DNA from: Deltaproteobacteria bacterium Ga0077550 | GTDB taxonomy: Bacteria > Myxococcota_A > Polyangia > Nannocystales > Nannocystaceae | DNA: 64,000 nt | Direction of reading: 5' to 3' | Assembly (NCBI GenBank): GCA_001464385.1 | Contig: LNFB01000288.1 | Location: 62,001-126,000 of the forward strand | Shown here: positions 60,615 through 64,000 of the stretch, piece by piece | Position numbering within the stretch: the first letter of the stretch is position 1 | Layout: the number at the start of each line of letters is the position of its first letter | The notes under the pieces: model-generated | Told to the model about the DNA's origin: nothing | Database searches by the model: none | What the model saw: the letters and a program-made list of their open reading frames with translations, nothing else | Translations under genes and position numbers: made by a program

Positions 60615-61988
60615 TCAGTCGTTGGGCGCGCCGTACGAGATCCAGGTCCGGATGATCTCGATCTCGTCCGGGGACAGCGGCGAGCTCCCGGTCGGCGAGG
60701 TCGGGTCCAGCGGCATCTGCAGGCCCGAGATGCCGTTTCCGTTCAGCTTCGTGACCAGGTAGCTGTTCGTCGGGTTGCCCGGGGTGACGCGCGCGACGTC
60801 GGGGTTCTGCGACGCGGCGAGCATGAGGTTCTCGTAGGCGACCGCGGGCGTGAGATCGAGGTCGGCGGCGGGCGCGACGTTGCCGTGACAGCCGGCGGTC
60901 GCGCACCGCTGGGCGAGGATCGGCATCACGTGGCCGGAGAACGTGGCGCCGCTGCCGGTCGGCGTCTCGCCGAACGCAGCCGCGTACTCGCAATTGTCGT
61001 AGTCGATGCTCGCGTACGGGCTGTCGCCCCCGGGGTCCGCCGCGCCCTCGATCCAGCACGCGAGCGCGAGGATCTCCGCGCTCGACAGCGGCTGGTTGGC
61101 CAGCGGCATCGGGCTGCCGGGCACGTTGCCTTGCACGCGCTGCAGCAGGTACGACTTCCACGGGTCGCCCGGCAGCAGCAGACGGAACGGATCGTCCCCC
61201 GCTCCGAACACGCCGTCGCGGTTGGGATCGCCGGCCTGCACGTCGGCCTCGAGCAGCGACTTGGCCTCGGCCGGCAGCATCGCGTAGCCGTTGATCTGCA
61301 GCGCGTTCATGCCCGGCGCGTACGAGGCCGCGGCCTCGATCTGCCCGACGGTGAGCATGCCGCCCGCGGTCTGCCGCTCGATGGCGATGCTCTCGAACTG
61401 GCCGGGGACCGCCATCGCGGCCGGGATCGGCGTGTCGAGGTAGATGACCGCGTTGAGCACCGCGCCGAGCTCGTCCGTGTTCATCGCCACGTAGCCGACC
61501 GTGGCCGTGAACGCGAGGTTGTTGCCGGTGGTGAACCGCAGCGTATCGCCCTGGGGCTCGCAGCCGTTGAAGAGGTTGAGCGGCTCGGTCTCGGCGAGGT
61601 TGCACGGCACGTCGAGCTGCGAAAGCATGGTCTCGGGCGTGTGGAGGTCCGGGTACTCCTTCTCGTTGTGGCACACGCCGCCGTTGGGCGAGCACGTGCG
61701 CGTCACGACCTTCTCGTGGAGATCCAGGTAGGTCGGGAACTCGGCCTTCGCCTCCTCGAGGTACTCCTCGACGGGCGGACCCTCGGGCTCGCCGGGCGCG
61801 CCACCCGTCGACTCCTCGGCTCCGCCGTCGGTGCCGTCGACGACGGCCGTGGTGCCGCCGCCGGTCTCGGCGCCCGTCCCCTCACCGTCGGCGTCGCCGA
61901 ACTGCGAGCGGTCACCGTCACCGACGGTGCACGCAGCCAGCGACAACGACACCGTCAACCATGCCGAGTACCCCACCGGACGTCGCAT
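60615..61988 (-). CDS. Lipoprotein with c-type heme-like motifs
   Basis: 457 residues from the ATG at 61988 (MRRPVG). Lipobox VSLSLAAC, Gly/Thr linker, then VTRTCSPNGGVCHNEKEYP and, near residue 340, LAQRCATAGCHGNVAP, both of the CxnCH type seen in planctomycete-type cytochromes. The spacing (C-x4-CH and C-x5-CH) is wider than CxxCH, so heme attachment is uncertain. It ends in DPTSPTGSSPLSPDEIEIIRTWI, a typical cytochrome-like close. Directly downstream of the DUF1501 gene, so probably part of that cassette. Confidence 0.82.
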   Translation of the reverse strand: MRRPVGYSAWLTVSLSLAACTVGDGDRSQFGDADGEGTGAETGGGTTAVVDGTDGGAEESTGGAPGEPEGPPVEEYLEEAKAEFPTYLDLHEKVVTRTCSPNGGVCHNEKEYPDLHTPETMLSQLDVPCNLAETEPLNLFNGCEPQGDTLRFTTGNNLAFTATVGYVAMNTDELGAVLNAVIYLDTPIPAAMAVPGQFESIAIERQTAGGMLTVGQIEAAASYAPGMNALQINGYAMLPAEAKSLLEADVQAGDPNRDGVFGAGDDPFRLLLPGDPWKSYLLQRVQGNVPGSPMPLANQPLSSAEILALACWIEGAADPGGDSPYASIDYDNCEYAAAFGETPTGSGATFSGHVMPILAQRCATAGCHGNVAPAADLDLTPAVAYENLMLAASQNPDVARVTPGNPTNSYLVTKLNGNGISGLQMPLDPTSPTGSSPLSPDEIEIIRTWISYGAPND

Positions 61989-62036
61989 GCGTCTCGCCCC
62001 CAAAGATCGTGTGTGTGTTGAAGCCCCGAACCCGGA

Positions 62037-63443
62037 CTAGAACGGCTCGGACACCGGCACGATGCCGGGCCAGAACGGCTCGTGGTCGATGTCGAGGACC
62101 GACATCATCGTGGCGTAGTAGGCGGTCGTGCCGAACACCGGCTCGTTCGGCATGACCTCCATCGACATCGGATCGGTGCGGCCGAAGATCTTCCCGCCGT
62201 TGGCGACAAGGCCGCCCATCATGAAGTACGCCTGGTACCGCGAGCCGGGGCCACCGGTGTGGTCGGAGCCGCCGCCCGAGTTGTAGCCATTGTCCATCAC
62301 GTTGTCGCGGCCGAACTCGGTCACGCACCCGACCAGCGTGTGATCCCAATACGTGCCACCCTCGGGGTGTGGCATGAGCTTGAGCGCGTAGTTGACCCCC
62401 GCGAGCACGCGGGCCAGCGTGTTGGCCGACATCGGGTACGCGGTCATCTCGCCCGAGTGCGTGTCCCAGCCGCCGACCGACGCCCCGGCGTTGCCGCTGT
62501 CGCCGATGCACACCGCCGCCGAGCCGTAGCCGATGAAGCGCAGCGCGAGCGCGGTGTCGCGGCCGAGCTGGCTGGTGCCGAGGATCGCGGCGAGCTGCGC
62601 GTTGGTGAGGCCGTTCGCCGAGCCGCCCGGCTCGGTCTCGACCTTGAGCGCGGGATCGAGGAACACGTTGCGGAAGGCCTCGACGTTGGCCTTGCCGTTG
62701 GCGAGCCGCGCGATCATCTGCTTGTGGCGGTTGCTCCGCGACTTGATCGCGTAGCCGTCGAGTCCGGCCTCGAGGGCGCGGGCCCACTCGGGCTGTCCGC
62801 CGGCGTCGTCGCCGTTCTGCGCGACGAACTCGGAGTGCGACGGCACCATGACCGGCGTGATCGAGCCGTCGGGAGCGCCGAGCGGCGTGGTCGCCTGGCC
62901 GGTGCCGATGACCGCGGGCGGGAACACGAGGCCGTTGCTGCCCTCGGTGTAGTTCTTGTGGTTGGAGTAGATGCGGCTGATGATGCCGGGGCCGCCCTCG
63001 CCGAGGCCGCTGCCGATCCAGTTGCGCGCGGTCTGGTGATCGCCGACGCCCGAGGACGCGCCTGGCGTGTGGTCGACCGTGCCGAGCACGCAGATCTCGT
63101 GGCTGATGGCGGTGAGCGGCGGGACCGCGGCCATGCCGAGGGCGACGGTGTCCTGGTACGGCTGGTTGTCGAAGATCGACGAGACGCCCCACTCGGTGGT
63201 GCCGCTGCCCGCTTGCACGCCGTACGGGTTCCAGCGGCCGTCGACGTTGCCGTTGAACATCGGCACGGTGCGCGCGCCACCGTCGAGGCTGAACAGCAGC
63301 ACGTGGTTGTGACGCGAGCGCGGGATGTCACCGCCGGCGTAGCTCAGCCGGGGGATCCACAGGTGCGGCGCCGCGATGGCCCCCGCGACGCCCGTGAGCC
63401 CGTACTTCAGGAAGTTGCGACGATTGGCAAAGAACTTCGACAT
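62037..63443 (-). CDS. DUF1501 family exported protein
   Basis: 468 residues from the ATG at 63443, with GGAGGT seven bases before it. Tat signal NRRNFLKYGLTGVAGAI, then HNHVLLFSLDGGARTVPMFNGNVDGRWNPY, and the DUF1501 core with GWDTHSGEMTAYPMSAN and CVTEFGRDN. DUF1501 proteins have a sulfatase-like fold and occur with cytochrome-like partners in planctomycetes and myxobacteria. Function unknown. Confidence 0.92.
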   Translation of the reverse strand: MSKFFANRRNFLKYGLTGVAGAIAAPHLWIPRLSYAGGDIPRSRHNHVLLFSLDGGARTVPMFNGNVDGRWNPYGVQAGSGTTEWGVSSIFDNQPYQDTVALGMAAVPPLTAISHEICVLGTVDHTPGASSGVGDHQTARNWIGSGLGEGGPGIISRIYSNHKNYTEGSNGLVFPPAVIGTGQATTPLGAPDGSITPVMVPSHSEFVAQNGDDAGGQPEWARALEAGLDGYAIKSRSNRHKQMIARLANGKANVEAFRNVFLDPALKVETEPGGSANGLTNAQLAAILGTSQLGRDTALALRFIGYGSAAVCIGDSGNAGASVGGWDTHSGEMTAYPMSANTLARVLAGVNYALKLMPHPEGGTYWDHTLVGCVTEFGRDNVMDNGYNSGGGSDHTGGPGSRYQAYFMMGGLVANGGKIFGRTDPMSMEVMPNEPVFGTTAYYATMMSVLDIDHEPFWPGIVPVSEPF

Positions 63444-63475
63444 GGTGGTGACCTCCGCTCGTTCGCCCGTACGCA

Positions 63476-64000
63476 CTAGTAGTAGAAGAAGTCCGCCGAC
63501 TTGAGGACCAGGCGGCAGGCCTGGATCGCGAACTCGGTGGGGGTGCACTCGAGGTCGTCGCGGCACAGCGAGATGCCCTCGTCGACGCCCTCGGAGGCGC
63601 CCTCCATCGTGGGGCGGATGAGCGCGGCGGAGTACACTTGGTCGACCGCCTCCCACAGCGCCTCCTCCGACTTGTCGCTGGGATCGTCGACGACCGACAG
63701 CGGGTAGATCGGGGCGCCTTCGCCGGCCATCTCGCAGAGCTCGGCGGTGAGCGTGGCCTGGGTGAGCGCGGCGATGAGGCCGGTCCGGGCCTCGCGGAAC
63801 TGGCCGACGCGATCGGGGCAGCCGCCGAGCAGCTGGGCCTTGTCGCGCAGCGTGTAGTCGGGCTGGCCGCCCGGCAAAGTCGCGTAGGTGTGGGGGTGGA
63901 AGCCGCCGTTGCCCGACTGCACCTCGGGGTAGCGGTGATCGCAGCCGACCAGCGGCGTGCCGGCGAGCTTGAACGCGCTGCGCAACCAGTCCTCGGCGTC
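63476..64000 (-). CDS. Unrecognised protein, C-terminal part (cut by window end)
   Basis: The frame is open from the window edge to the stop at 63476, 174 codons, so the N-terminus lies outside. The visible end holds GTPLVGCDHRYPEVQSGNGG, CPDRVGQFREARTGL and a closing FAIQACRLVLKSADFFYY, with several cysteines. I do not recognise the family. It sits 32 bases upstream of the DUF1501 gene, so it is probably its operon partner and exported; the partner is often a DUF1800-type or cytochrome-like protein, which I cannot confirm here. Confidence 0.75.
   Translation of the reverse strand, partial: DAEDWLRSAFKLAGTPLVGCDHRYPEVQSGNGGFHPHTYATLPGGQPDYTLRDKAQLLGGCPDRVGQFREARTGLIAALTQATLTAELCEMAGEGAPIYPLSVVDDPSDKSEEALWEAVDQVYSAALIRPTMEGASEGVDEGISLCRDDLECTPTEFAIQACRLVLKSADFFYY

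Overview
The window is GC-rich, gene-dense bacterial DNA that reads like a myxobacterium (Myxococcota), most probably the Nannocystaceae branch. The main reasons are lipoproteins with Ser/Thr/Gly-rich linkers after the lipobox, C-terminal sorting tails made of a Cys, a hydrophobic helix and an Arg cluster (MYXO-CTERM type), a DUF4388 regulator, DUF1552/DUF1592/DUF1501 secreted cassettes, and fliOPQR genes of the kind found in non-flagellate myxobacteria. This placement is inferred from protein content; no rRNA is present.

Layout. 1-12.1 kb: on the minus strand lie a DUF4388 pseudo-receiver protein (cut by the window start), priA and a truncated FlhB/SctU-like gene. Next come an RCC1-repeat lipoprotein on the plus strand and then, on the minus strand, fliO-fliP-fliQ-fliR followed by two lipoproteins and an outer-membrane protein. 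12.4-31.9 kb: the S10-spc-alpha ribosomal superoperon plus tuf, on the minus strand. It is interrupted by plus-strand genes: a sigma factor between adk and an infA-like gene, and an M23 peptidase plus a hybrid histidine kinase between rplO and secY. rplC and rpsN are missing from their usual places. 32.4-40.2 kb: lipocalin, outer-membrane protein, two beta-propeller lipoproteins, an EF-G gene away from tuf, and hpt. 40.3-45.5 kb: a TANGO2-like NRDE protein and a glycan cassette (flippase, two glycosyltransferases, methyltransferase). 45.7-54.5 kb: a tRNA(CAT) with its promoter, a zinc-ribbon coiled-coil protein, argH, an SCP2 protein, a Cys-repeat surface protein, a methyltransferase fused to Nudix-like domains, a DsbA-like lipoprotein, a metallo-beta-lactamase lipoprotein and a dienoyl-CoA reductase-like SDR. 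54.5-64 kb: two cassettes of exported DUF1552/DUF1592 and DUF1501 proteins with c-type heme motifs, a transglutaminase-like protein and a vWA lipoprotein.

How the genes work together. The centre is core translation and Sec export. Around it is a cell-envelope programme: a partial type III export gate, a repeated module of beta-propeller lipoprotein plus outer-membrane protein, surface glycan synthesis, and secreted or anchored proteins. The least ordinary parts are the split export gate, whose FlhB lacks its autocleavage domain; the antisense insertions in the ribosomal superoperon; the Cys-repeat protein; and the methyltransferase-Nudix fusion with a 12-bp dyad over its start codon.

All family assignments come from reading the translations; no database search was run.
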